Shown: positions 8,848 to 17,999, numbered from the stretch's first letter. The stretch: DNA of 64,000 nucleotides from Pseudophaeobacter sp. (GCA_027019165.1 JALUXC010000012.1:372001-436000); one strand, 5' to 3'. The notes: generated by a model not told the origin, from the sequence alone. Made by a program: numbers and translations.

Positions 8848-9902
8848 AGCCAGTCCTTTCGTTTTGTGCCAACGGCCTGCGCGACACTGTCAAATCCATC
8901 GCGGGCCAAAAGCTGATCAAGACCGCGCGCAATATCGCCCGCCAGAGACAGGCCGCCATAGACCATCGCAGTGTAAAGCTGTACGGCAGAGGCGCCGGCG
9001 CAGATCTTGGCATAGGCCTGTTCGGCAGTTGAGATTCCGCCGACCCCGATCAGGGGGACACGATCCTCCAGCAACGCTGAGAGCTGCGCCAGAACGCGGG
9101 TCGACCGCTCAAACAGCGGTGCGCCAGACAGGCCTCCCATCTCGTCCCTGTGCGGACTTTTGAGCCCCTTGCGCGACAGGGTGGTATTGGTGGCGATGAC
9201 CGCATCAATGCCGCTTTCAAGAGCGACGGCGGCGATATCTTCAATACCATCCCGGTCCAGATCCGGTGCGATCTTAAGGAAAACCGGCACGCGACGCGGC
9301 AGGCTGTCGCGGGTCTCGATCACCCCGGCCAGAAGGGCGGACAGCGCCTCCTTGCCCTGCAGGTCTCGCAGCTTTTCCGTATTGGGGGAGGAGACGTTGA
9401 CGGTTGCGAAATCAAGATGCCCGCCGCAATGAGCGAGCACGCGGGCAAAGTCAGCCGCGCGATCCTCGCTGTCCTTGTTCGCGCCAAGGTTCAGGCCGAT
9501 CACCGCATTTCGGGGGCGCTGTGACAGGCGTCGGCCGATCGCCTCCATCCCCTCGTTGTTGAAGCCAAAACGGTTGATAGCTGCGTGATCCTGAGTGAGG
9601 CGAAAGAGTCGAGGTTTGGGGTTGCCGGGTTGGGGGCGGGGTGTTGCCGCGCCCACCTCGATAAACCCAAACCCCGCCCGTGACAGCGGCCCCAGAGCCT
9701 CGGCGTTTTTGTCAAACCCTGCGGCCAACCCCACAGGGTTTGGCAGGTCGATCCCGGCCAGCGTGGTCTTGAGGCGGGCTGAGGTCACAGGCCCGGGCGC
9801 AGGTGTGAGCCCGTATCTCAGAGCCTTGATCGACAGGCCGTGAGCAGTTTCCGGGTCCACTTGATGCAGGGCGGCCAGAGCCAGCTTTTCGGTGAGCTTC
9901 AT
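8844..9902 (-). CDS. pyrD: dihydroorotate dehydrogenase (quinone)
   Basis: A class 2, membrane-associated enzyme oxidising dihydroorotate to orotate with quinone in pyrimidine synthesis. Of 352 residues, the N-terminal ~40 form the quinone/membrane helix region. [11 protein letters not shown] and INRFG bind substrate, [14 protein letters not shown] holds the catalytic Ser of class 2, and [17 protein letters not shown] binds the FMN phosphate. It overlaps the genes on both sides by 4 bases (ATGA), so the whole cluster is translationally coupled. Confidence 0.96.
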   Translation of the reverse strand: MKLTEKLALAALHQVDPETAHGLSIKALRYGLTPAPGPVTSARLKTTLAGIDLPNPVGLAAGFDKNAEALGPLSRAGFGFIEVGAATPRPQPGNPKPRLFRLTQDHAAINRFGFNNEGMEAIGRRLSQRPRNAVIGLNLGANKDSEDRAADFARVLAHCGGHLDFATVNVSSPNTEKLRDLQGKEALSALLAGVIETRDSLPRRVPVFLKIAPDLDRDGIEDIAAVALESGIDAVIATNTTLSRKGLKSPHRDEMGGLSGAPLFERSTRVLAQLSALLEDRVPLIGVGGISTAEQAYAKICAGASAVQLYTAMVYGGLSLAGDIARGLDQLLARDGFDSVAQAVGTKRKDWL

Positions 9903-10330
9903 CCGAAGGTTGCTCCACCTTCTGCAGGACGGGTGCGGATCAGGCGCGAGGTGTCCACGGCCGCCTGCCGGTGCACGACGGCCTTTCGGTAGTCCGGGTC
10001 GGTGACCATTTCCAGAAAGGCATGGGCGGTCGGGTAGCGGGCGATGAACATCTCGTCCCAGACCTCATCCTGAGGGCCGATAAGGGTGGTCTGCCAGTTG
10101 CCGCGCCAGACTATGCTGGCACCAAGGCGGGCAATTATTGGCCCGGTGTCGCGGCCATAGTTTGCATAGGCTTCTGCACCGGTCAGGTCCGCCCCGGCGA
10201 GCGCGTGATCGGCAGGGTAGGCCGCCTTGGCGCGGAATTTCACGAGGTTGAGCATTTCGATGGGCTGGTCGCGGTCCAGCGCCTTGAAGGCTTCGAACTG
10301 TTCACGCTCTGGGTCAATGTAGTGGCTCAT
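9899..10330 (-). CDS. DUF1330 family protein
   Basis: A 143-residue small alpha/beta ferredoxin-like protein. [34 protein letters not shown] and [28 protein letters not shown] are typical of DUF1330. The start at 10330 is set by AGGAG just upstream and by an ATGA overlap with the DUF952 gene; a longer in-frame extension has no RBS. It ends in an ATGA overlap with pyrD. Biochemical role unknown; dimeric alpha-beta barrel folds of this type often bind small aromatic or acyl ligands. Confidence 0.85.
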   Translation of the reverse strand: MSHYIDPEREQFEAFKALDRDQPIEMLNLVKFRAKAAYPADHALAGADLTGAEAYANYGRDTGPIIARLGASIVWRGNWQTTLIGPQDEVWDEMFIARYPTAHAFLEMVTDPDYRKAVVHRQAAVDTSRLIRTRPAEGGATFG

Positions 10331-10665
10331 GTCATCTCCTGTGGAAACTGATGCACGCCGTCCACCAGCGGCAGTGGTTTTGCCCATATGACCTCGTTGA
10401 GGTGCATCTCCCGATAGAGGTGAGGGAATTTTGCCCCGCCGCGTGAGACCTCCCATTTCAAGGCATCGCCTAAGGCTTCGGCATCAAGCGCCAGCAGAAA
10501 AAGGCCGTCGGCACCGGCAAAATGCTTGGCGGCCGTTTCCGCAGCCTGCACGGCGGTCGAAAAGTGGATATAGCCATCTGTGAGATCGATTGGCGCGCCG
10601 CGGGTTGCCCCTGCGGCCTCAAACGCGGCCCATTCGTCCGCACGAAAGATTTTATAGATCAGCAT
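10327..10665 (-). CDS. DUF952 family protein
   Basis: A 112-residue protein beginning MLIYKIFRADEW, with DGYIHFSTAVQAAETAAKHFAG and KFPHLYREMHLNEVIWAKPL, the two conserved blocks of DUF952 (His-Phe-Ser in the first). It is first in the DUF952-DUF1330-pyrD-arsC series, so the promoter should lie in the 162-base divergent interval before the 5'-nucleotidase gene. Function unknown. Confidence 0.85.
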   Translation of the reverse strand: MLIYKIFRADEWAAFEAAGATRGAPIDLTDGYIHFSTAVQAAETAAKHFAGADGLFLLALDAEALGDALKWEVSRGGAKFPHLYREMHLNEVIWAKPLPLVDGVHQFPQEMT

Positions 10666-10827
10666 ATCCGTCAGATGCCTTCTGGCTGTTACAGAATCAA
10701 GCCCGGAATATGGGCAGGGGACCGTCAGGCTGACCTTAGGAAACCCGGACTGGTTGTTTTTCCCCTTTGACTGCCGCGGTCTTTGGCCGCACCATTAGCC
10801 AAACTAATACACGAGGGAGTTCCTGTC

Positions 10828-12411
10828 ATGATCACACGTTTTCTGAGTACCGCCGCCGTGCTGGGGCTGACGGCCGGAATGGCCGCAGCCGACTACAAGC
10901 TGACGATCCTGCACACCAATGACATCCACAGCCGTATCGAATCTATCAACAAGTACGATTCCACCTGCAATGCAGAGAGCGAAGCAGAGGGGAAGTGCTT
11001 TGGCGGGGTGGCCCGGATCAAGACCGCCGTTGACGCCAAGCGGGCGGAGCTGGCAGGTCAGAACTATGTGGTGCTGGATGCGGGCGATCCGTTCCAGGGA
11101 TCCCTGTTCTACACCACCTACAAGGGTGCGGCCGAGGCCGAATTCATGGAGGCCATCGGCTATGATGTGATGGCGGTGGGCAACCACGAGTTCGACGATG
11201 GCCCCGCCGGGCTTGAGAAATTCATCGATGCGGTGTCGTTCCCGGTGATTTCGGGCAATCTGGACCTGACCTCAGAGCCGCTCTTGAAGGGGAAGGTGGG
11301 CAACCATGTGGTGCTTGACGTCGGCGGCGAGAAAATCGGCGTGATTTCCGTTTTGGCGACCGACACGGTTGATACCTCCTCTCCGGGGCCGAATGTGGTC
11401 TTTCAGGACGAGATTGAAAGCCTTAAGGCCGATGTCGCCACGCTTGAAGCTGAAGGTGTGAACAAGATCATCGCTCTGACTCACGTCGGCTTGCCGATGG
11501 ATCTGCAGATCGCCGCTGCTGTGCCGGGCATAGATGTGGTGGTTGGCGGGCACTCCCATACGCTGTTGTCGAATTCCAACGAGCGGGCCGCCGGAGCCTA
11601 TCCCATGATGGTTGGCAATGTGCCGGTGGTGCAGGCCTATGCCTATTCCAAGTATCTTGGCGATCTGACCGTGACCTTTGATGATGCGGGCAATGTGACC
11701 GCCGCAACGGGCGAGCCGATCCTGCTGGATGCTTCTGTCGCCCCGGACGCGGCCATCGCGGCCCGCGTTGCGGAGATGGGCGCTCCGATTGAGGAGATGA
11801 AGCAGCGGGTTGTGGCTGAAAGCGGCGGCGTGATCGAAGGCTCACGCGATATCTGCCGCGCGGGCGAATGCCAGATGGGCAATCTTGTGGCCGATGCGAT
11901 GCTGGATCGGGTGAAAGAGCAGGGTGTTTCTATTGCGATCCAGAATGGCGGCGGGCTGCGGGCCTCCATCGACGCGGGGCAGGTGACTATGGGCGAAGTT
12001 CTGACGGTGCTGCCGTTCCAGAACACGCTTTCCACCTTTGAGGCCTCGGGGCAAACTGTAATCGACGCTTTGGAAAACGGGGTTTCCCAGGTGGAAGAAG
12101 GCAAAGGGCGTTTCCCGCAGGTTGCGGGTCTGAAGTTTGCCTTTGATGTTTCGGTTCCCCCGCTTGAGGGCCGTGTTTCCGAGGTGATGGTCAAGGATGG
12201 TGAAGCCTGGGTGCCCATTGACCCAGCAAAAACCTATATGGTCGTGACCAACAATTACGTTCGAAATGGTGGCGACGGCTACAAGGTCTTTGCAGGCGAC
12301 GATAAGAACGCCTATGACTTTGGTCCGGACCTCGCTGATGTGGTGGCCGAATATCTCGCAGAGAAGGGCCCCTATGAGCCCTATACAGATGGCCGTATTT
12401 CTCGGAAGTAA
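10828..12411 (+). CDS. periplasmic bifunctional 5'-nucleotidase / UDP-sugar hydrolase family
   Basis: A 527-residue exported metallophosphoesterase that would release nucleosides and phosphate from extracellular nucleotides. Residues 1-21 are a Sec signal peptide (FLSTAAVLGLTAGMAAADY). Metal-binding motifs follow: ILHTNDIHSRIE, DAGDPFQGS, GNHEFDDG, THVG and GGHSHT. The C-terminal substrate domain has IQNGGGLRASID and VTNNYVRNGGDGY. The start at 10828 has GAGGGAG 7-8 bases upstream. It stands alone and is followed by a clear terminator. Confidence 0.92.
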   Translation: MITRFLSTAAVLGLTAGMAAADYKLTILHTNDIHSRIESINKYDSTCNAESEAEGKCFGGVARIKTAVDAKRAELAGQNYVVLDAGDPFQGSLFYTTYKGAAEAEFMEAIGYDVMAVGNHEFDDGPAGLEKFIDAVSFPVISGNLDLTSEPLLKGKVGNHVVLDVGGEKIGVISVLATDTVDTSSPGPNVVFQDEIESLKADVATLEAEGVNKIIALTHVGLPMDLQIAAAVPGIDVVVGGHSHTLLSNSNERAAGAYPMMVGNVPVVQAYAYSKYLGDLTVTFDDAGNVTAATGEPILLDASVAPDAAIAARVAEMGAPIEEMKQRVVAESGGVIEGSRDICRAGECQMGNLVADAMLDRVKEQGVSIAIQNGGGLRASIDAGQVTMGEVLTVLPFQNTLSTFEASGQTVIDALENGVSQVEEGKGRFPQVAGLKFAFDVSVPPLEGRVSEVMVKDGEAWVPIDPAKTYMVVTNNYVRNGGDGYKVFAGDDKNAYDFGPDLADVVAEYLAEKGPYEPYTDGRISRK

Positions 12412-12436
12412 CTGACACCTTTCCAAAGAAGAACCG

Positions 12437-12477
12437 GGTTCCGCTGATACCATTCAGTGGAACCTTTTTCGTTTTTT
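12437..12477 (+). terminator. rho-independent terminator after 5'-nucleotidase gene
   Basis: GGTTCCGCTGA pairs with TTCAGTGGAACC (one G:T) around a 5-base loop, followed by TTTTT and, two bases on, a second T-run. It lies 25 bases after the stop codon. Confidence 0.85.
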
Positions 12478-12618
12478 ATGCCAGCCTGCCGGTGGCATTG
12501 GGCTGGCTTTGATTTCTCGACGGGCGCCTTGAGACCAGAGTTGCCTTTTAGGCGCGCGGCCAGTTTGCGGCTTGTCCATGTTTCCCGGCCAGTCTGACAT
12601 CCGGAACGCTTTGGGGCA

Positions 12619-12653
12619 GCCAAAGGGAGACAGATCAAGTCTGCCCCTTTGGC
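12619..12653. other. strong inverted repeat ahead of the head-spike cassette
   Basis: GCCAAAGGG (12619-12627) pairs perfectly with CCCTTTGGC (12645-12653), and an inner AGAC/GTCT adds four pairs around a 7-base loop. No T-run follows on either strand, so it is not an obvious terminator. It sits about 87 bases before the first cassette gene in a 328-base interval without other genes. It could be an operator or leader hairpin. Confidence 0.5.
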
Positions 12654-12739
12654 ATCGGGGTGCCGCTGACCCGGGTCAAGGACCAGGGCGTTCTACTTGA
12701 TTTGACGGGGGGAGCAGAACGTAAGTGTTAGGAATGAAC

Positions 12740-13003
12740 ATGCCTCAGGATGATCCATTTTCGCAATTCACCCGTGGGCTCGAAAGCCCCGGAGCCCAAC
12801 ATTTTCCGATTGTACCTGCCGATGGAATAGATTTGCCGGTGCGTCCCCGTGTTCTTTTTATTCTGACCACTGGCGATCTTGCGATCCGCGACAGTGATGA
12901 CAGCATCTTGACCTATCCGGTGACGTCCGGGCAGATCGTGCCCTTTTCTGCCGTGGGTATCGAGGCGACTGGGACCACGGCAACTGCCGTGGGCTGGATC
13001 TGA
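12740..13003 (+). CDS. GTA/phage spike base protein (RCAP_Rcc01079-like)
   Basis: An 87-residue protein resembling the spike base protein encoded beside the GTA head spike gene of Rhodobacter capsulatus. It has a short DDPFSQFTRGLESPG N-terminus, a central TGDLAIRDSDDSILTYPV beta segment and a C-terminal VGIEATGTTATAVGWI, the most typical block. The ATG at 12740 is chosen because AGGA lies 6 bases upstream; GTG 12725 and ATG 12734 are alternatives. It overlaps the next gene by one base. The main GTA structural cluster is not in the window. Confidence 0.72.
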   Translation: MPQDDPFSQFTRGLESPGAQHFPIVPADGIDLPVRPRVLFILTTGDLAIRDSDDSILTYPVTSGQIVPFSAVGIEATGTTATAVGWI

Positions 13004-13788
13004 TGCTTGGGGTGGGGGCTGGTCCATGCACGCCGGTCCATGGCGCGGGCTCCGTTGCTCCAGACCCAGACAACTTATCAATATTCCCTGCCGGTCATGA
13101 CGGTCTCTGGCTGGACCCATCGGACCTTTCGACAATGTTTCAGGATGCTGCCGGGACGATACCAGTGGCATCTTCCGGCGATCCGGTCCGCCTCTTGTTG
13201 GACAAAAGCGGCAATGGCAACCACGTTGTTGCCGCCTCTGATGCCGCGCGGCCTGTGTACAATGCGACAGGTGGACGGCACTGGCTTGAGTTTGACGGTG
13301 TGGACGACGAACTTTCGACGGCAACGCCCTTGCCCTTTTCTGCGCAGATCTTCAACTGCACCGCTTTTCGATCTTTGAGCTACAATGCCTCCTATCCAAA
13401 AATTGTCTGCAACAGGGGGGCGGCAGGGGGGGATTCCGAAAGACACCCGCAGATTTTTCTGCGCGCTCCGAATCCGGACACGGTTAGTGCCTCATGCGGT
13501 TCCACTGTGAGGTTGGTGTCTGTTGGATCAACAGTCACGGGTCTAGACATAGTCGTCCATGTGCTGGCCTCGGCAACTGAAAGCGAGTTGAATGCAAACG
13601 GCTTCCTGTCTGATGGCGGCGGCGTCACGCTGACGGATGGGTCGACGAACCCGTTCACAATCAGCGGGCCGTTCAATAAGGCAAATATGCGCTTTTACGG
13701 CACCTTGCATGTGAACGGCACCTTGAGCGATGCTGAGATCTTGGGCATTCGCACGCACTTTTCCGCCAAGTCAGGAGGGGTGGCATGA
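13003..13788 (+). CDS. head-spike/tail-fibre-like protein with lectin-like domain
   Basis: A 261-residue protein. It opens with a short linker, then LWLDPSDLSTMFQDAAGT and VRLLLDKSGNGNHVVAAS, a pattern common in phage and GTA fibre proteins. The remainder, to THFSAKSGG, has the beta-strand character of a concanavalin-like (LamG) fold; HWLEFDGVDDELST and FYGTLHVNGTLSDAEILGI are typical LamG strands. It is coupled to the spike base gene (1-base overlap) and to the next gene (ATGA). It likely binds a surface glycan of recipient cells, by analogy with GTA head spike GhsB; that function is inferred. Confidence 0.72.
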   Translation: MLGVGAGPCTPVHGAGSVAPDPDNLSIFPAGHDGLWLDPSDLSTMFQDAAGTIPVASSGDPVRLLLDKSGNGNHVVAASDAARPVYNATGGRHWLEFDGVDDELSTATPLPFSAQIFNCTAFRSLSYNASYPKIVCNRGAAGGDSERHPQIFLRAPNPDTVSASCGSTVRLVSVGSTVTGLDIVVHVLASATESELNANGFLSDGGGVTLTDGSTNPFTISGPFNKANMRFYGTLHVNGTLSDAEILGIRTHFSAKSGGVA

Positions 13789-14138
13789 CCACGTTTGTGT
13801 ATCGCATTGCCCTGATTGTGCCGCATGCGCAGCGTGCGGCAGCCAATCGGATAGCGCTTGCCATGGGCTGGGGCGCGGGCTGCTTTTCCGTGCCTTTGGC
13901 ACGCGACAGCACCGGGACGGCGACCCATTGGGGGCTTTCCGCAGTGACAACGCAGAGTTTTGTCGACATGCTCTCGTCGACACAGGTGGGGGCAGAGCCC
14001 GAGCACTTGGATCCAGCGGATGTCGCAGCGGTCATGCCCGTCCTATTGTCGGCGATCGGCCCCGCTGCGACGCCCGCCGGCGCGCAATTTGATGCCTTGG
14101 CCGAGGGGGCAGGGCTTGTGCGGATTTTTCCCGAGTAG
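13785..14138 (+). CDS. hypothetical protein of the head-spike cassette
   Basis: A 117-residue protein starting MTTFVYRIALIVPHAQRAAANR, overlapping the preceding gene by ATGA. It contains GAGCFSVPLARDSTGTATHWG and ends GLVRIFPE. No recognised family. Small proteins of this kind accompany fibre genes in alphaproteobacterial phages, so an accessory or chaperone role is possible. No transmembrane or signal segment is seen. About 240 bases without a supported gene follow. Confidence 0.65.
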   Translation: MTTFVYRIALIVPHAQRAAANRIALAMGWGAGCFSVPLARDSTGTATHWGLSAVTTQSFVDMLSSTQVGAEPEHLDPADVAAVMPVLLSAIGPAATPAGAQFDALAEGAGLVRIFPE

Positions 14139-14375
14139 GCTCTTTGTTCAGCCACCGGCGAGGTCCTGCTTGCACCGCCATGGCAGAGAGGCCGGCTGCG
14201 GTCCTGTTTGGGTATGCGCGGCTAAGCTCACAGTTGATCTATTGCTCTGGGACCTTGCCTCTTTTAGGTTCAGAATTCGATGGTCGGGCCCAGCTCAATC
14301 TGAACGCGGAGTCCAATGGAATTCTCCTGGTTGAGGCGGGAACCTGGCTGGAATGCACGTACTTGAGGGATTGCG

Positions 14376-14576
14376 ATGAGCGCAGCATCGATCGAGGTCA
14401 CCAGACTGCCGGATGGGAAGGTGAGCGTTCGAAAGGGCTTTTGGTATGACGTTTTTCCGGAAGAGCGTCGGGAGCCTTGGGCGGTTTGGTACGAGAGCAT
14501 GCACGCCCAATACAGTTATGCTGGCTATATGGACATGGCCAAGGCGCTGAGAGAGCTTCAACCCCCGGTCCCCTGA
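14376..14576 (+). CDS. small hypothetical protein
   Basis: A 66-residue ORF with GAGGGA 6 bases before the ATG. It contains KGFWYDVFPEERREPWAVWY, rich in aromatic residues, and ends in a short helix. Codon use resembles its neighbours and the RBS is good, so it is probably real. No family recognised. It is the last gene on the plus strand before the tRNA and may belong to the spike cassette. Confidence 0.5.
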   Translation: MSAASIEVTRLPDGKVSVRKGFWYDVFPEERREPWAVWYESMHAQYSYAGYMDMAKALRELQPPVP

Positions 14577-14698
14577 CTGCGTGAATGACCTACGCCCTTA
14601 GCCTTGGAAAGAGGGCAGCCAGTTGCGCGGTTGCAAGTTCAGGCGCCATTGGTGGCGTTCTGAAGCCAAGAGAGTGCAAATCGGCGGAAGCGGAATTT

Positions 14699-14774
14699 TG
14701 GTAGGCCTGGCAGGATTCGAACCTGCAACCAAAGCGTTATGAGCGCTCTGCTCTAACCGTTGAGCTACAGGCCC
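14699..14774 (-). tRNA. tRNA with CAT anticodon, probably tRNA-Ile2 (lysidine type)
   Basis: A 76-nt cloverleaf on the minus strand: acceptor stem GGGCCTG/CAGGCCT (G1:U72 wobble), D-stem GCTC, anticodon loop CTCATAA, T-arm GCAGG-TTCGAAT-CCTGC, discriminator A and an encoded CCA (14699-14701). CAT could be Met or the Ile2 isoacceptor. The TTAGAGCAG...CTCATAACGC...TTGGTTGC pattern resembles Ile2, whose C34 is modified by TilS. Identity between the two is not certain. Confidence 0.88.
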
Positions 14775-14810
14775 GCCATGTGGATTGGTTAGGCAATGGC
14801 CGCGGTGAGG

Positions 14811-15746
14811 TCAAGCGGTGATTGCGGTTGTATCTTTTGTGTCGGCTGTCGCGGCCTGCTGCATGGATTTCAGTTTGTCCTGCAAACGTTTGATGATCTC
14901 ATTGTGACGCCGATCAAAGCTGTGGCGCGAGGGGTAGACGGCAAAGATCGGCTTTGGTGGGGTCTGATAGTCGGGCAGGATTTCTTCGAACAGGCCACTG
15001 TCCAGGGCATCGCTCAGAAACAGGCGCGGGGCACGGGCATATCCGGTGTGGTTGCTGACAGCCCGGATGATGAGATCGGGATCATCGGCGGTGAAACCGA
15101 CCCGCACCGGGGCCTGATATTCGACCCCCTGCCTATGAAGCGGGAAATATCCGCCGGTCTGATCTTCGTGATGTTGGATGAATTTCAAACGTTTGAGATC
15201 GTCCGGGGTTTGTGGGCGTCCGGCAGCGTCCAGGTATTCCGGTGTGGCAAAGAGGATATTCTCCATCTCAGCGATCTTGCGGGCGGCGCCGTCGGTCTCC
15301 CCGAGGGTGCCGGAACGGATCGCCAGGTCGATATTCTCGCGGATCACATCCACCAGCCGGTCTTCTAGCTTCATGACGATATCAAGATCGGGGAACGCCT
15401 GATTGATATCCAGCAGAACCGGCCCAAGTACAATCCGGCCAAAGAAGGTACTGGTGCTGACGCGGAAGGTGCCTGACACGGTGTTGTCCAGCGCGCTGAG
15501 CTCGGCGCACATGCGGTCAAACCCCGCCAATAGGCCCTGGGCCTGCGCATAGACCAGCTCACCGTGACGCGTGGGTTTCACCCCACTGGAAGTGCGCAGC
15601 AAGAGTTTCTGCCCCAAGACCTCTTCGAGCTGTTTGATCTGAAGGCTCATGGCAGGCTGACTAATGCCGCGCCGACGCGCGGCCCTGTTCAGGCTGCCCT
15701 CATCCAGAGCGATGGTATAGCTTTCGAGCAGCGACAGACGATCCAT
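14811..15746 (-). CDS. LysR family transcriptional regulator
   Basis: A 311-residue LTTR. The N-terminal HTH is SLNRAARRRGISQPAMSLQI (residues ~18-37), followed by the linker helix QLEEVLGQKLLLRTSSGVKPT. The C-terminal periplasmic-binding-like effector domain spans ~90-295. It is divergent from an exported MBL-fold hydrolase gene, the usual arrangement for an LTTR and its target. The 114-base interval contains an imperfect dyad around GATAGCGGTGATAGG that could be part of the operator. Inducer unknown. Confidence 0.92.
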   Translation of the reverse strand: MDRLSLLESYTIALDEGSLNRAARRRGISQPAMSLQIKQLEEVLGQKLLLRTSSGVKPTRHGELVYAQAQGLLAGFDRMCAELSALDNTVSGTFRVSTSTFFGRIVLGPVLLDINQAFPDLDIVMKLEDRLVDVIRENIDLAIRSGTLGETDGAARKIAEMENILFATPEYLDAAGRPQTPDDLKRLKFIQHHEDQTGGYFPLHRQGVEYQAPVRVGFTADDPDLIIRAVSNHTGYARAPRLFLSDALDSGLFEEILPDYQTPPKPIFAVYPSRHSFDRRHNEIIKRLQDKLKSMQQAATADTKDTTAITA

Positions 15747-15860
15747 GGATATAAGTATCCCTGATAGCGGTGATAGGCGTTTGCCCCCTACTGGGCGACT
15801 GATCGCGGGTTTAGGTGGGGTTCATGGCCAAATTCCGGTCTGATCATATTGGAGATCATT

Positions 15861-16829
15861 ATGACGTTCAATCGCCGAACCTTCCTGTCCTCCCTTGCAG
15901 CAACCCCCGTCGTGTCACTGGTGTCGCCTGCCGCACAAGCGCAGACCGCAGCTTCTGTCGCTCTGCCGCCCGTCCTTCACTCATTTTCCATTGGCGAAGC
16001 CCGCGTGACCGTTTTGCTTGACGGCCACCTGCCTTTGCCGTCACAGATCTTCGCCGCTTATGATGAGGAAAAGGCGAAGGTGGCTTTGGCGCAAGGGTTG
16101 CACCGGATGACGCCGGAGGGGCTAAATATCCCGGTCAATGGCTATCTGGTCGAGATCGGAGAGGAAAAGATCCTTGTTGATGCCGGGACCGCAGATCTGA
16201 TGGGGCCAAGCCTTGGCGGGCTGGGGCGCGCGCTGGCCGCAACGGGTGTCAAGCCCGCCGAGATCGGGACGGTGCTTCTGACCCACATGCACCCGGATCA
16301 TTCCGGCGGGCTGGTCGCTGCAGGCGGCAAGGCGGCCTTTCCCAATGCCGAACTTGTCGTGTCCCGGACCGAATGGGGTTTCTGGCATGATGATGCGATC
16401 ATGGCCTCTGTCCCCGAAGAGAGCCGTGGCTTTTTCCTGATGGCGCGGGGAACCGTAGCGCCCTATGCGGACCGACTGAACCTGTTTGACGGAGAGGCAG
16501 CAGTCGCGCCGGGATTTACCGCGCTTCCTTTGCCAGGGCATACGCCGGGTCATAGCGGCTTTATGCTGGATGCCGGGGCAGAGCAGCTCCTGTTCTGGGG
16601 GGATGTGGTGCATAGCGTGGCGCTTCAGTTTGCCTATCCCGATTGGACGATCGCCTATGACACCGACCCCGCCCTGACGGCTGAAACCCGGCGCAAGATG
16701 CTGGATCGCGCGGCCTCTGACAATCTGCTGCTGACGGGCAGTCACCTTGATTTTCCGGGGCTGGGCCGGGTCCTGAGGCAGGGGGAGGCCTATGCCTATC
16801 AACCGGCCCCTTGGCAGTTTGGCCTGTAA
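15861..16829 (+). CDS. exported MBL-fold metallohydrolase (Tat signal)
   Basis: A 322-residue metallo-beta-lactamase-fold enzyme. The N-terminus NRRTFLSSLAATPVVSLVS is a twin-arginine signal with cleavage near AAQAQTA. The zinc motif THMHPDHSGG is at about 140, a second metal-binding His lies in PLPGHTPGHSG, and the bridging Asp in LFWGDVVHS. GGAG lies 8 bases before the ATG at 15861; an upstream TTG is rejected. It most resembles quorum-quenching or sulfatase-like MBL proteins, but the substrate is unknown. Divergent LysR control is likely. Confidence 0.9.
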   Translation: MTFNRRTFLSSLAATPVVSLVSPAAQAQTAASVALPPVLHSFSIGEARVTVLLDGHLPLPSQIFAAYDEEKAKVALAQGLHRMTPEGLNIPVNGYLVEIGEEKILVDAGTADLMGPSLGGLGRALAATGVKPAEIGTVLLTHMHPDHSGGLVAAGGKAAFPNAELVVSRTEWGFWHDDAIMASVPEESRGFFLMARGTVAPYADRLNLFDGEAAVAPGFTALPLPGHTPGHSGFMLDAGAEQLLFWGDVVHSVALQFAYPDWTIAYDTDPALTAETRRKMLDRAASDNLLLTGSHLDFPGLGRVLRQGEAYAYQPAPWQFGL

Positions 16830-16952
16830 CGACATGAGCCAGGCCGGATAAGCTGGTCGCCGCGCCTCGGTCGGGGGGGCGGCGGATTCCCTTGTTCCCT
16901 TCCGAAGCGCCTTGCGTTAAAGGCTGCGCAACACTTCCAAAGGAGCCAGGCG

Positions 16953-17999
16953 ATGAGTAGCGGCAAGAACGGTTTGACCTATGCGGATGCAGGCGTGGAC
17001 ATCGATGCGGGCAATGCTCTGGTGGACCGGATCAAACCGGCGGCCAAACGGACCAATCGTCCCGGCGTGATGAGCGGCCTTGGCGGTTTTGGCGCGCTCT
17101 TTGATTTGAAGGCCGCGGGCTACAACGATCCCATCCTGGTAGGGGCCACTGATGGGGTGGGAACCAAACTGCGCATTGCCATCGACACAGGGGTTGTCGA
17201 TGGAGTCGGTATCGATCTGGTTGCCATGTGCGTCAACGATCTGGTGTGCCAGGGCGCTGAGCCTCTGTTTTTCCTCGACTATTTCGCAACCGGCAAGCTG
17301 GAAACCGAAACCGCAGCACGCATCATCGAAGGCATTGCCGAGGGCTGCGTGCGCTCTGGCTGCGCGCTGATCGGCGGCGAAACTGCTGAAATGCCCGGCA
17401 TGTACCCCGAAGGCGATTTCGATCTGGCGGGCTTCGCCGTCGGCGCGATGGAGCGCGGCACAGCCCTGCCGGAGGGCGTTGAAGAGGGCGATGTGCTGCT
17501 CGGGCTGGCCTCGGATGGGGTGCATTCGAACGGCTATTCGCTGGTGCGCAAGCTGGTCGAACTCTCCGGTCTTGGCTGGGATGCGGACTGTCCCTTTGCC
17601 GATGGCACGCTCGGCGAGGCGCTGCTGACGCCGACTCGCCTCTATGTAAAACAGTCTCTGGCCGCCGTGCGGGCAGGGGGCGTTCATGCGCTCGCGCATA
17701 TCACCGGTGGCGGGTTGACAGAAAACCTGCCGCGCGTTCTGCCCGAGGGGCTGGGCGCCGATATCGATCTGGATAGCTGGGATCTGCCCCCTGTATTCAA
17801 ATGGATGGCGGAAACCGGCGGGATCGCCGAGGCTGAGATGCTCAAGACCTTCAACTGCGGCATTGGCATGATCCTGTCCGTGTCCGCAGATCAGGCCGAT
17901 GCGCTGGCAGAGGTGCTCAAGGGCGAGGGAGAAATTGTGACCCGACTTGGTACCGTGACCGCCGGGGCGGGTATGCGTTATTCGGGCAAGCTGCTGTGA
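16953..17999 (+). CDS. purM: phosphoribosylformylglycinamidine cyclo-ligase (AIR synthetase)
   Basis: Converts FGAM to AIR with ATP, step five of purine synthesis. The 348 residues contain the N-terminal strand [14 protein letters not shown], the [13 protein letters not shown] nucleotide-binding segment, [20 protein letters not shown], and [12 protein letters not shown]. The C-terminal half has [23 protein letters not shown] lies upstream of the ATG. Its TGA overlaps the GTG start of purN by 4 bases, giving a coupled purMN operon. Confidence 0.97.
   Translation: MSSGKNGLTYADAGVDIDAGNALVDRIKPAAKRTNRPGVMSGLGGFGALFDLKAAGYNDPILVGATDGVGTKLRIAIDTGVVDGVGIDLVAMCVNDLVCQGAEPLFFLDYFATGKLETETAARIIEGIAEGCVRSGCALIGGETAEMPGMYPEGDFDLAGFAVGAMERGTALPEGVEEGDVLLGLASDGVHSNGYSLVRKLVELSGLGWDADCPFADGTLGEALLTPTRLYVKQSLAAVRAGGVHALAHITGGGLTENLPRVLPEGLGADIDLDSWDLPPVFKWMAETGGIAEAEMLKTFNCGIGMILSVSADQADALAEVLKGEGEIVTRLGTVTAGAGMRYSGKLL

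Noticed and set aside
12381-12638. 85-residue minus-strand ORF
   Set aside because: It spans the terminator of the 5'-nucleotidase gene and has no RBS or family.
14144-14449. 101-residue plus-strand ORF between the spike cassette and the small gene
   Set aside because: Overlaps the better-supported 66-residue gene, lacks an RBS and family-like sequence.
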